Positions 1 through 7,225 of a stretch of DNA of 23,642 nucleotides are shown in pieces. A model generated the notes under the pieces. The model was not told where the DNA came from, ran no database searches, and worked only from the letters and a program-made list of their open reading frames with translations. A program made the translations under genes and the position numbers. Position 1 is the first letter of the stretch. Each line of letters opens with the position of its first letter. This DNA comes from Firm-13 sp964617375 (GTDB taxonomy: Bacteria > Bacillota > Clostridia > Saccharofermentanales > Saccharofermentanaceae). Location of the stretch: positions 1 through 23,642 of the forward strand of contig CAZTXQ010000044.1 in assembly GCA_964617375.1 (NCBI GenBank). The letters are read 5' to 3'.

Positions 1-391
1 GCCGGCCTCCCAAAGCGCGTTTCTTATCATTGACAAGCCTACTCAATCAGCATCTGAGCGTGTTTGAGTAGGTTGAACTTCTATTCATTGACGAATGATC
101 CTGATTCCCCTCAAGGCGGACGAAAAGTAACGGTTACTCTCCATTGTCTAACGGCGGTATTGTAACCGCCGGACTAAAATCGCCAAAATGCAACGATTAT
201 TGTCTCGCGATTTGAATCACCGGAATGGATGAACTAGATCCCGATTCCGGTCGCTTCGGAATGGATTACCGATCGACTCTCCTCTGGCTTACTAAAGTAT
301 CTTTCATGGGGAGTGTGTCCATGCACCATTTACGCGGAATCAATGCACTATTGTCTGCGGTCAGCGTGCACTGCTTCAGCGGCATATTCCA
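1..391. other. Gene-free stretch with small hairpins
   Basis: No convincing coding frame is visible on either strand; every frame is interrupted within about 25 codons. It contains a perfect 9-bp inverted repeat (CCTACTCAA at 38-46, TTGAGTAGG at 64-72), a 7-bp hairpin (CGGCGGT at 152-158, ACCGCCG at 165-171), and a trio of related arms (CCGGAAT at 220-226, ATTCCGG at 244-250, CGGAAT at 257-262) that could pair in two alternative ways. No run of T follows any of them, so they are not typical terminators. The stretch may hold the decayed end of an upstream gene, but nothing recognisable remains. Confidence 0.6.
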
Positions 392-1162
392 TCAGATTTT
401 TTGAAGTCGTTCGCTGCTTTCATATCGTGCAGTCATTTTAGAGAGCAGCCTGCCCATTTTGACAGGAAAAGCATAACAGGTCATCGTTTGCAGCTTCTGA
501 TTAAAGCTGTTGCAAATGATGAAGCGTTTCGAAAAAATGTGCTTTGCCAGTCCTCTTCCGACCTTTTCGGGTGCAGCCATGAACTCTTTAGGAATCGGCA
601 ATGGCTGCGAAGACTTCGTACGCGTCAGCGGCGGATGAAAGATGTGAAAACTTATCTGATCTCTGGCGCATTCGATATTGAGACATTTCGCCAGAGACTC
701 CAGCGCGCCCTTCGAGGAAGCATACGGTGAGATATTCACAAATCCGGTTACCCCGACTCCGGAGCTCGTATATATGATTCTCCCGCACTTTTGCTTTTTC
801 AAATACGGAAGTACGGACTTCGTGAGTCGCAATGCACCGAAATAGTTTACGTCTAAGACATCTCTGTACGTCTCAATATCCGTATTCTCGATTGCATCGA
901 AGGTGCATCGGCACGCGTTGTGGATAACCACATCAATTTCTCGAAGCTGTGAGAAAGCATCATCGATTGCCTTCTGTAGTACGATCTGATTCCGAACGTC
1001 AGTAAGATAGATGGAAAGCGCATCCGGGTATATCTTTTTAAGGTCCTGAATATGTTCTGTTTCCTTATCTAAAACAACGACCCTGTGGCCGTCCTCGAGA
1101 AGCTGCTCGGCAAGAAAATATCCGATCCCCTCGTTGGCACCTGTAATCATTATACTGCTCAT
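392..1162 (-). CDS. SDR-family oxidoreductase
   Basis: A 256-residue short-chain dehydrogenase/reductase, a cytosolic NAD(P)H-dependent oxidoreductase of unknown substrate. Near the N-terminus the nucleotide-binding motif TGANEGIG (residues 7-14) follows the first beta strand. HNACRC stands where the classical NNAG motif lies, and the catalytic set is visible as the serine of YTSSG followed by YASSK (the YxxxK motif). The length is typical for a classical SDR. The ATG overlaps the TetR stop codon by 4 bp (ATGA), with a G-rich ribosome binding site inside the end of the regulator gene, so the two are translationally coupled. It is therefore the likely target of that regulator. The C-terminal third is more divergent and gives no substrate clue. 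Confidence 0.88.
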   Translation of the reverse strand: MSSIMITGANEGIGYFLAEQLLEDGHRVVVLDKETEHIQDLKKIYPDALSIYLTDVRNQIVLQKAIDDAFSQLREIDVVIHNACRCTFDAIENTDIETYRDVLDVNYFGALRLTKSVLPYLKKQKCGRIIYTSSGVGVTGFVNISPYASSKGALESLAKCLNIECARDQISFHIFHPPLTRTKSSQPLPIPKEFMAAPEKVGRGLAKHIFSKRFIICNSFNQKLQTMTCYAFPVKMGRLLSKMTARYESSERLQKI

Positions 1163-1776
1163 TGAATTGCCCCCAGATTCTCTGTGAAGAAATACTGTAT
1201 ATGTTCCTTTGCATCCTTGCGAAACTGATTTTTTTTATCTTCCGTTAGCTCCCCGGATAACAGCCACCTCAACGTATATAAAAGGATCGGTGCGTAATAC
1301 TTTGTCGCGAGATATTGGCCATCGCTCTTCTTCAAGAATCCTTTCTCGATAAGTGCTTCAAAAACCGTGCCTTGATACCGCAAGGGCTCTGAAAAAAACC
1401 ACTTGTCATATATCTTCCGTGTTTCGGCACTGCTAAATTGCTCGATGGAAAGTACTCGCAAAAACTTGTTGCAGAAGTCATCCAGAAGATACTCCTCGAA
1501 GAAATAATTGAATGCAATCCTGCCAAAGTCACCTGTCGAAACGCCCGGAGCATCGTCCAAAGCAAGATCAAGCTGCTTCATCATCTCTTGCGCCTTCGTT
1601 TGAAATTCAGTGAGCAGTTCATCGAATATCGACTGCTTATTTTTGAAGTGATAATAGACGGAGCTCTCCTTAATCATCACTTCCTTGCAGATATCGCGAA
1701 TGGAAACGGACGAATAGCCTCTGCGCGAAAACATATCCAGCGCAGTTCTTAAGATTCTCTCTCTTGTATCACTCAT
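1159..1776 (-). CDS. TetR-family transcriptional regulator
   Basis: A 205-residue TetR-type repressor. The N-terminal helix-turn-helix is clear: TRERILRTALDMFSRRGYSS, then SIRDICKEVMIKESSVYYHFKNK, which is the usual recognition helix ending in YYHFKNK. The remainder (about residues 55-205) is the variable ligand-binding domain and does not match a named subgroup that I recognise. The start has a GGAGA ribosome binding site 5 bases upstream. It is the first gene of a two-gene operon with the SDR enzyme. Its promoter carries two copies of a CTAAC-N4-GTTAG palindrome, so autoregulation, relieved by a small molecule that the SDR may process, is the natural reading; ligand unknown. Confidence 0.92.
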   Translation of the reverse strand: MSDTRERILRTALDMFSRRGYSSVSIRDICKEVMIKESSVYYHFKNKQSIFDELLTEFQTKAQEMMKQLDLALDDAPGVSTGDFGRIAFNYFFEEYLLDDFCNKFLRVLSIEQFSSAETRKIYDKWFFSEPLRYQGTVFEALIEKGFLKKSDGQYLATKYYAPILLYTLRWLLSGELTEDKKNQFRKDAKEHIQYFFTENLGAIQ

Positions 1777-1790
1777 AGGGTCTCCTTTGT

Positions 1791-1837
1791 CTAACGACTG
1801 TTAGGCAAAGTATATCTAACACTCGTTAGGCTGTCAA
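1791..1837 (-). promoter_or_regulatory. TetR operon promoter with two operators
   Basis: On the minus strand TTGACA (1837-1832) and TATACT (1814-1809) are separated by exactly 17 bp, a near-consensus sigma-A promoter. The palindrome CTAAC-N4-GTTAG occurs twice: at 1816-1829, filling the spacer, and at 1791-1804, downstream of the start point and close to the ribosome binding site. Repressor bound at either site would block polymerase. Confidence 0.85.
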
Positions 1838-1852
1838 GAGCCAAAAAGCGAA

Positions 1853-3082
1853 CTAGATCAGCCAAATCGGAACGATTAGATGATCCTGATCCAGTGCACC
1901 GAACCGGTCAGACATACATAATACGGCGCCGGTTCCGACCGACAGCGGTGACTTATCAAGCACCCCAAATGCCCGTACCATTCGACGATCCGGATTGGCT
2001 GTCTTTTTGATTTCCAGAGGATAAAGCTTACCGTCACGCTCCATGATAACATCGATCTCCTTTGCATCCCTGTCACGATAGTAATGCACAAAGGAATCTC
2101 TGCCGGCATTTTGATAACTCTTAATAATTTCAGAAACAGCAAAATTCTCAAGCATGGCACCGCTCATCGCTCCGCTCTCCAGCACCTCCGGTGAAGACCA
2201 TTTGGTAAGATAGCTAGCCATGCCCGTATCATAGAAATAAAGCTTCGGTGTTTTGATCGTTCTCTTCAGGACATTATTGGAATATGGGTAAAGAAAAAAA
2301 ACAATACCAAGCGTTTCGAGGATATTCATCCAGGCTTTAGCTGTATTCTGATCGATATCGGCATCGTCGGCGATCGACTTTATATTTACCATCTGTGCCG
2401 TCCGCGCGGCTGCCGCCGTCACGAAGCGGACAAACTTAAGCGCATCCACGCTTCCCGAGATATCGCGTACGTCCCGCTCAATATAGGTTGACAGATACGA
2501 GGCGTAATACACAGTCCTATCCGTGTAGCGGCCGCTCAACAGACCCGGCATGCTGCCATTCCAGATTCTTTCATACATTTCCGGCGTCGTTAACGGCTTG
2601 ATTTTCTCGCTCTCCGCCATGAGCACATCAAAATCGACGTCAAATGGAATCGGGGATGCCTGAATAATCTCACGTTGAGACAGCGGTGACAAATGCAGCA
2701 GTGCGACTCTTCCGGCAAGTGACTCCTGTACGCCTTTCATTAATCGAAAAACCTGAGAACCTGTGAGCCAGAAATCTCCGGCGTTGTAATTCTCGTCGAT
2801 AATAATCTTTATATATGTAAAAAGCTCGGGAGCATATTGTACCTCGTCAATCAGAACCGGTGGCTTATAGATTTGAAGAAACATCTTCGGATCATTCTTC
2901 GCCATCTCACGGACCGCCATGTCGTCAAGAGAGACATATCTTCTGCCGCGATCCTCTCTTCTAGCTAATTCTTTCAACATGGTTGTTTTACCTGCCTGCC
3001 GGGGACCGGTAAGGAGAATGGCCGGCCAAGACTTGCTCAGGCTGAGAATCACATCTTCCATATGGCGCTTTATATAATTCAT
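1853..3082 (-). CDS. P-loop ATPase with DUF4143-type C-terminal domain
   Basis: A 409-residue ATPase of the AAA_14/DUF4143 type. I start it at 3082 because a GGAGG site lies 6 bases upstream; a longer frame to 3169 has no such support. Visible motifs: Walker A GPRQAGKTT (residues 26-34), Walker B VLIDE (76-80), a WLTGSQ sensor-like strand, then helical and winged-helix-like sequence. Near the C-terminus EIDVI followed by YPLEIKK resembles the D...ExK core of a PD-(D/E)XK nuclease fold. These proteins are common, often single genes in Clostridia and archaea, and their role is not established. A TATAAT-like -10 (3131-3126) lies upstream. No partner gene is evident; TetR-SDR lies downstream on the same strand but has its own promoter. 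Confidence 0.88.
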   Translation of the reverse strand: MNYIKRHMEDVILSLSKSWPAILLTGPRQAGKTTMLKELARREDRGRRYVSLDDMAVREMAKNDPKMFLQIYKPPVLIDEVQYAPELFTYIKIIIDENYNAGDFWLTGSQVFRLMKGVQESLAGRVALLHLSPLSQREIIQASPIPFDVDFDVLMAESEKIKPLTTPEMYERIWNGSMPGLLSGRYTDRTVYYASYLSTYIERDVRDISGSVDALKFVRFVTAAAARTAQMVNIKSIADDADIDQNTAKAWMNILETLGIVFFLYPYSNNVLKRTIKTPKLYFYDTGMASYLTKWSSPEVLESGAMSGAMLENFAVSEIIKSYQNAGRDSFVHYYRDRDAKEIDVIMERDGKLYPLEIKKTANPDRRMVRAFGVLDKSPLSVGTGAVLCMSDRFGALDQDHLIVPIWLI

Positions 3083-3162
3083 GCGAGTCCTCCCTCTTTC
3101 CGGCGAAAACAACAGCTTTGACTTCATTATATACGAAAAGAGGTGATCCGCATCACATTTCT

Positions 3163-3203
3163 TCGGCAATTATCTGTGCTCGTCCAATTATTGCCGAGCT
3201 TTT
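3163..3203. other. Hairpin between ABM gene and ATPase gene
   Basis: TCGGCAAT (3163-3170) pairs with ATTGCCGA (3190-3197) across a 19-base loop. On the plus strand the stem is followed by AGCTTTTT, terminator-like, but no plus-strand gene precedes it. It lies just downstream of the minus-strand ABM gene and might end that transcript less efficiently. Role uncertain. Confidence 0.35.
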
Positions 3204-3296
3204 TCGCGATAAAAAGTTCTGTCACGAAAGCTTCTCACCCCGGATACCGATCCGGCGCAGCTCCGCGGCAGAATCGACTGATACGTGAATTTAATC

Positions 3297-3590
3297 TTAC
3301 ATGCTTTCCGCCAGGTATTTCCCGAACTTCACTCCGGTCACATATTCTTTCTTCAGTTCGCCGAGCTCCGCGAAGTGCGCCGACTGCATGTGCTTTTCCG
3401 CGTCCTCGGGCGTTTTCCAGATCTCGAGAAGGAAGAGCTCATTCGCGTTATCGACGGGCAAATAGTAATCGTAGGCAAGGCAGCCCTCTTCGGCTCTCGA
3501 GCGCGCGGCGATTCCCCGGTCGATAACCTTCTTATGGAACTCTTCTCTCTTGCCGTCTTTTACTGTGTAGGTGACATGCAGAATTTTCAT
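3297..3590 (-). CDS. ABM-family (antibiotic biosynthesis monooxygenase type) small protein
   Basis: A 97-residue protein with the ferredoxin-like alpha+beta layout of the ABM family: MKILHVTYTVKDGKREEFHKK opens with the first strand and helix, AYDYYLPVDNANELFLLEIWKTPEDAEKHMQSAHF gives the middle strands with the conserved E-x-W and the downstream H-x-x-S-x-H-F pattern. Members include quinol monooxygenases (YgiN type), haem-degrading enzymes and uncharacterised cytosolic dimers; the sequence does not say which. It stands alone between two unrelated genes. A TATACT-like -10 is visible upstream near 3620, without a good -35. Confidence 0.8.
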   Translation of the reverse strand: MKILHVTYTVKDGKREEFHKKVIDRGIAARSRAEEGCLAYDYYLPVDNANELFLLEIWKTPEDAEKHMQSAHFAELGELKKEYVTGVKFGKYLAESM

Positions 3591-3882
3591 GCGAGGCTCC
3601 TCTTCTTTTCTTTTTCAATAGTATACTTCTTATGAGGAGCAACGGCGTCTTGCTTTTTGGATATGTTCCGTGTACGATGATAAAAGCTTCGGTGCTGAAG
3701 CTTTATATTTCCTTTGAAGGGGGGATGTTCACATATGGCAAATAGAAATGATTGGGTAAACCCTGCCTAACTGAATAGGGCGCTATCGCTTCGGACTCCA
3801 AGCTGTGAGCCGACCGCATGCGCCGCATCCCGAGAACCTTCGTCCATACTGCCACGCCGTCGTTTTGCCGGCGTTTTGCGGA

Positions 3883-3910
3883 GAATACGACTGGGTCGTG
3901 TTCTTTTTTT
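3883..3910 (+). terminator. Intrinsic terminator in rsgA leader
   Basis: A 9-bp stem (GAATACGAC with GTCGTGTTC, one T-G wobble) with a TGG loop is followed directly by seven T residues (3904-3910). This is a textbook plus-strand intrinsic terminator, yet the nearest upstream gene (3297-3590) is on the other strand. Confidence 0.75.
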
Positions 3911-3928
3911 ATGAGCTTTTCGCTCTTT

Positions 3929-3975
3929 ACCGCAGAAGGCAGTCTCTGATGAGGCTGCTCTCCCTGCGGTTTTTT
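3929..3975 (+). terminator. Second terminator immediately before rsgA
   Basis: ACCGCAG (3929-3935) pairs with CTGCGGT (3964-3970), with an inner GCAG...CTGC helix, and is followed by a run of T to 3975. It ends about 35 bases before the rsgA ATG. It can act as an attenuator for rsgA or as a backup terminator for a transcript starting further upstream. Confidence 0.65.
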
Positions 3976-4009
3976 GCGCCCTTTTTCCCGAATGAAAAGG
4001 AGGAAGGAA

Positions 4010-5011
4010 ATGATCGATTTATTTGAATATGTTCCTGCCAAGGGCGAACAACTGCCCGACGGCCAAATTCCGGCTCGCATTGTCGAGGTCCGGAGAGATC
4101 TGTACAAAGTGATTTGCATGCACGGGGAGGTGCCGGCGAGGCTCAAGGGGTCGTTCTTCCGGGAAGCCCGCGAGCGGGGTGATTTCCCGGCGGTCGGCGA
4201 CTATGCTGCGCTACTCTATCATCCGGACGGAGATTCACTCATCGTCAAGATTCTTCCGCGAAAATCCAAGTTCTCGCGCACGGACTTCTCCGGCCACGCC
4301 GCTTCTTATGTCAAGACGGTGCTCGAGCAGGTCGTCGCGGCCAACTTCGACTATGTGTTTATCGTGTCTTCCTTAAACCTCGACTTTAGTCCCGGCCGCA
4401 TCGCGCGATATCTGACGCAGGCCCGCCAGGGCGGCGGCGTACCGGTCGTCATCCTTACGAAGGCCGACCTCTGCGCGAATGCGGACGCGCACGTCCGTGC
4501 CGTCCGGGAGATCGCGAGGGATGTGGACGTGATTCCGCTTTCGAGTTATACGGGCGAGGGGCTCGAGGCTCTTCGGCCATACCTTGAGCCGGGCAAGACG
4601 ATCGTCTTTCTCGGGATGTCGGGCGTCGGCAAGTCCTCTCTCCTGAATGCGCTGGCCGGCGAGAAGTTGATGGAGGTCAAGGCGATCCGCGAGGATGACG
4701 CGCGCGGGCGACACACGACAACGCACCGTCAGCTAGTCCGGCTGCCATCCGGCGCGATGGTCATCGATACGCCCGGAATGCGCGAGCTCGGGCTGTGGGA
4801 CGCCGGGGACGGGATCCGCGCGGCGTTTGCCGATATCGAAGAGATCGTCGCACGCTGCCGCTTTTCCGATTGCCGCCACAAGACCGAGAGCGGCTGCGCG
4901 GTCAAAGCCGCACTCGCCGACAGGAGTCTATCGAAGAAAGAATGGCAGAACTATCTGACGCAGAAAGAGGAGGCGGCGTTTGTCGGAAGGAAAGGGAAGC
5001 GGCGGACGTAA
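4010..5011 (+). CDS. rsgA: Ribosome small subunit-dependent GTPase A
   Basis: RsgA is a cytosolic GTPase that acts late in 30S subunit maturation. The 333-residue protein has an N-terminal OB-fold (about 1-85), then the circularly permuted GTPase order characteristic of the family: G4 TKAD (150-153), G1 GMSGVGKSS (202-210), a switch region RHTTTHR (234-240), G3 DTPG (253-256). The C-terminal zinc knuckle is present with C283, C288, H290 and C296. I start at 4010 because AAGGAGGAAGG ends a few bases upstream; upstream in-frame ATGs lack a site. Length and motifs are normal. It stands alone, without the prkC/prpC or rpe neighbours often seen in Firmicutes, and is preceded by two terminator structures that may control it. 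Confidence 0.96.
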   Translation: MIDLFEYVPAKGEQLPDGQIPARIVEVRRDLYKVICMHGEVPARLKGSFFREARERGDFPAVGDYAALLYHPDGDSLIVKILPRKSKFSRTDFSGHAASYVKTVLEQVVAANFDYVFIVSSLNLDFSPGRIARYLTQARQGGGVPVVILTKADLCANADAHVRAVREIARDVDVIPLSSYTGEGLEALRPYLEPGKTIVFLGMSGVGKSSLLNALAGEKLMEVKAIREDDARGRHTTTHRQLVRLPSGAMVIDTPGMRELGLWDAGDGIRAAFADIEEIVARCRFSDCRHKTESGCAVKAALADRSLSKKEWQNYLTQKEEAAFVGRKGKRRT

Positions 5012-5052
5012 TGGCGTGACTTGAGCCGTTGAATCCGACCGATCTCGCGCAT

Positions 5053-5117
5053 TTGCCGGATCATGATCGGCTGTTGCGTTTCATCGTAACACGATTCGCC
5101 GAATCATGATCCGGCAA
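5053..5117. repeat. 65-bp palindromic hairpin at convergent gene ends
   Basis: TTGCCGGATCATGAT (5053-5067) and its perfect complement (5103-5117) form a 15-bp stem that continues, after one bulged base, as CGGC/GCCG. It lies between the ends of rsgA and the minus-strand ATPase, overlapping the last codons and stop of the latter. There is no T run, so it is not a standard terminator. Its right inner part (5083-5104) is repeated in inverted orientation upstream of the ATPase at 6541-6562. Confidence 0.75.
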
Positions 5118-6513
5118 TGTTTGCGAGCATATCCATCGCCCGAACCAGAATCACATCTTCTTTTTCCGCTCGGGATAAGAGTTCGTCCGAGAAACCGCTT
5201 TTCGAGAACAATGCATAGCGGACGGTTCTTCCCCGACGGATAAGTTCGGCCCTCTTCTGCAATTGATCGAGTACCTCGCCGTTTACACTCTCCTCGCGCC
5301 ACTTGCATTCGCCGACGAGAATCTCCTGATTCGTCGCGGCGACGATATCGATTTCCTCCTCGATTCTGGTCGAGGGATCCGTACCCCACCATTGTCCATA
5401 TTTCAGGTACAGAGGTCGGAGCTGGCCGGACCGTATTTGCTCCAGAACATATTGGAGACAAATCGTCTCGAAGATATGTCCAAAGTATGCATCCAGCTCC
5501 GGCTTTATGATGTTCGTCCAGGCCTCATTCCCCATGTCCATTCCGATCAGAGACATACATCTCGGTACGAAACGGAACCAGAAACGATACAGATGATCGG
5601 ATACCGCGTATGTCGTCTTCTTTCGGTTCTCTTCCTCAATCGGCATGCGCTTCTCGATAATCTCAAGATCTGCAAGTGCTTTAAGATAAGCGGTTATGTC
5701 CTTGGTATCCTTGCTGACCGCCGCGGCAATCTCGTTCTGTTTCGTTTTGCCGGATGCAATCGCCTCAAGAATTCCGTTGTAGAGCGCCGGTTCGCGCATT
5801 TCCTGCTGCATCAGATTCGTCGGCTCTTCTGCAAGATGTCCGCTCAAGGACAGGAACTCGCCTTTCACGGCTGATTCGAAATCCGGATACTCCGCAAAAT
5901 ACTCCAGATATTTCGGGATACCGCCACAGACTCCGTAGGCGTACAGGCGATCCGTCGAATTCCAATGCGCGAAAAACCGGGCGGCGTCAAGGTAATTCAT
6001 CGGCCGCACCTTAAGCTGTGCCGTTCGCCGGCCGTACAGCGGACTCTGGTACCCCAGAACCTGATGTTCCATGAAGCTCATCGATGAACCGCACAGTACC
6101 AGAAAAATCTCCGCCTCTTTCCATTCATGGTCGATCATCTTCTGAAGGAGCGAAGAAAGCGACGGATCCGTTTGTGCGATATAGGGGTACTCGTCCATCA
6201 CAAGAATGATGCGCTCCTTCGCTGCAAATTTCGCTATATAGCGAAACGCATCCTCCCAACTGCGAAAGCGATCGAAATAACCCGCGTCGTTTGACGGCAG
6301 CGCCGCGAGGACGTCATGCGAAAACGATAGAAGCGCGGCCTCTCTTGTCTGTTGCATACCGACATGAAAAATCGTCTTTTTGCCTTTGCAGAATTCCTGC
6401 AGAAGGCGCGTTTTGCCAACGCGTCTGCGCCCGTATAGCACAAAGAAACGAAACCCATTCAATCGGTACTGCTTCTCGAGCTCTGCCAGCTCTTTCTCTC
6501 TTCCATAGAACAT
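5104..6513 (-). CDS. P-loop ATPase with DUF234-type C-terminal domain
   Basis: A 469-residue STAND/MNS-clade ATPase of the archaeal-ATPase plus DUF234 kind. It opens with FYGREKEL, the usual entry to this domain. Walker A is GRRRVGKT (28-35), Walker B LVMDE (104-108), sensor region LCGSSMSFME. The middle (about 225-300) resembles a winged helix (SKDTKDITAYLKALADLEIIEKR). The C-terminal EIDIVAA followed by ILVGECKW matches the D...ExK pattern of a PD-(D/E)XK nuclease-like fold. GGAGGG lies 6 bases before the ATG. The function of this family is unknown. The gene is monocistronic, ends inside a long palindrome, and a 22-bp repeat brackets it in inverted orientation. A second ATPase of similar architecture lies at 1853-3082. 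Confidence 0.9.
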   Translation of the reverse strand: MFYGREKELAELEKQYRLNGFRFFVLYGRRRVGKTRLLQEFCKGKKTIFHVGMQQTREAALLSFSHDVLAALPSNDAGYFDRFRSWEDAFRYIAKFAAKERIILVMDEYPYIAQTDPSLSSLLQKMIDHEWKEAEIFLVLCGSSMSFMEHQVLGYQSPLYGRRTAQLKVRPMNYLDAARFFAHWNSTDRLYAYGVCGGIPKYLEYFAEYPDFESAVKGEFLSLSGHLAEEPTNLMQQEMREPALYNGILEAIASGKTKQNEIAAAVSKDTKDITAYLKALADLEIIEKRMPIEEENRKKTTYAVSDHLYRFWFRFVPRCMSLIGMDMGNEAWTNIIKPELDAYFGHIFETICLQYVLEQIRSGQLRPLYLKYGQWWGTDPSTRIEEEIDIVAATNQEILVGECKWREESVNGEVLDQLQKRAELIRRGRTVRYALFSKSGFSDELLSRAEKEDVILVRAMDMLANIAGS

Positions 6514-6540
6514 AGTAGCCCTCCACTTTGCCGAATCGTA

Positions 6541-6592
6541 ATTCGCCGAATCATGTTACGATAATTATAGGTTCTAATCACCCGGTGTGCAA
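6541..6592 (-). promoter_or_regulatory. DUF234 ATPase promoter with operator-like repeat
   Basis: TTGCAC (6592-6587) and TATAAT (6569-6564) are 17 bp apart on the minus strand. A 22-bp repeat unit (6541-6562) starts one base after the -10, covering the expected transcription start, and carries a near-palindromic ATTCGGCGAAT core. The same unit, 20 of 22 bases identical and inverted, ends the gene at 5083-5104. Confidence 0.75.
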
Positions 6593-6652
6593 GTACGCGG
6601 AAGCGATCGCTGCAATGTTGAATCGTATGTTCCCGCTCTCCTACCCGTGCGC

Positions 6653-6658
6653 TATAAT
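6653..6658 (+). promoter_or_regulatory. -10 element for GNAT gene
   Basis: TATAAT lies 31 bases before the GNAT start codon. No good -35 is found at 16-18 bp, so only the -10 is called. Confidence 0.45.
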
Positions 6659-6689
6659 TGAAGTATCTATATATAGCGAGGAATATCAT

Positions 6690-7178
6690 ATGCTTTTTCG
6701 AGCAGCGGAACAGGAAGAAATCCTTGAGATCCTAATGGATGGCTACGCGGTATGGCCCAAGGGCAGAACCTTTGAACAATACTGCTTCGATAACCGTAAG
6801 GAGGACGCGTACGGAACGCGCTATGTCCTTGTGGACAGCGGCGAAGCGATCGTGAGTTCCCTGATCCTTCTTCGTCTTCCGGCCGAAGAACCCGTTCGAC
6901 GCTATGGCATTGGCTCCGTCGTAACGCCTGCGGAGCACCGGGGCAAGGGCTGCGCTTCCATTCTGCTGGGAAACTGCCTCCGGCTGGCCGAACCGGAAAC
7001 CGACATCGTGCTGCTCTATTCCGATATAGATCCCGCCTTCTACGAGCGTCTTGGTTTTCGCGCATTGCCCGAAGTCCTTCAGAAGAAGGCCGGCAGCGTC
7101 TGTATGGCTTACTGCGTCGAGAATCTCCGGCAGGACCTGATCGCGGGTCCGCCGGAATCCATCCCCGATTATTTCTAA
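6690..7178 (+). CDS. GNAT-family N-acetyltransferase
   Basis: A 162-residue Gcn5-related acetyltransferase transferring an acetyl group from acetyl-CoA to an unknown amine. I start at 6690, where GAGGA sits 6 bases upstream; the longer frame from 6528 runs through the promoter region of the divergent ATPase gene. Motif A is clear at about residues 75-98 (GIGSVVTPAEHRGKGCASILL, with the acetyl-CoA-binding HRGKGCA), and motif B is AFYERLGFRAL. It is followed 47 bases later by a pentapeptide-repeat gene on the same strand, probably cotranscribed. Substrate cannot be told from sequence. Confidence 0.88.
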   Translation: MLFRAAEQEEILEILMDGYAVWPKGRTFEQYCFDNRKEDAYGTRYVLVDSGEAIVSSLILLRLPAEEPVRRYGIGSVVTPAEHRGKGCASILLGNCLRLAEPETDIVLLYSDIDPAFYERLGFRALPEVLQKKAGSVCMAYCVENLRQDLIAGPPESIPDYF

Positions 7179-7225
7179 AAAGACACCTGTCGGGATATCC
7201 GGCGCGAGGCCGGGAAAGGTAAGAT

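Larger units (their letters stand above)
3591..4009. other. Gene-free stretch before rsgA
   Basis: 419 bases without a credible gene; the frames that stay open across it have no family resemblance and poor starts. It holds a hairpin AAAGCTTC/GAAGCTTT (3683-3690, 3697-3704), an ACGCCG/CGGCGT hairpin near 3853-3873, and the two plus-strand terminators listed separately. Tiny frames such as the one at 3734-3769 (MANRNDWVNPA) exist but cannot be supported. I compared it by eye with common riboswitch cores, T-box, 6S and SRP RNA and recognised none. Confidence 0.5.

Noticed and set aside
3946..3960. CTGATGAG sequence resembling a hammerhead ribozyme core
   Set aside because: No GAAA and stem II at the required positions; it is the loop of a terminator hairpin.
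3591..4009. T-box, cobalamin, c-di-GMP or 6S RNA in the rsgA leader
   Set aside because: None of the conserved cores (for example the T-box GGGTGG motif or the cobalamin box) can be found by eye; left as an unassigned leader.
3703..4146. 147-codon minus-strand frame before rsgA
   Set aside because: Runs across two terminators and into rsgA in antisense, with no recognisable domain.
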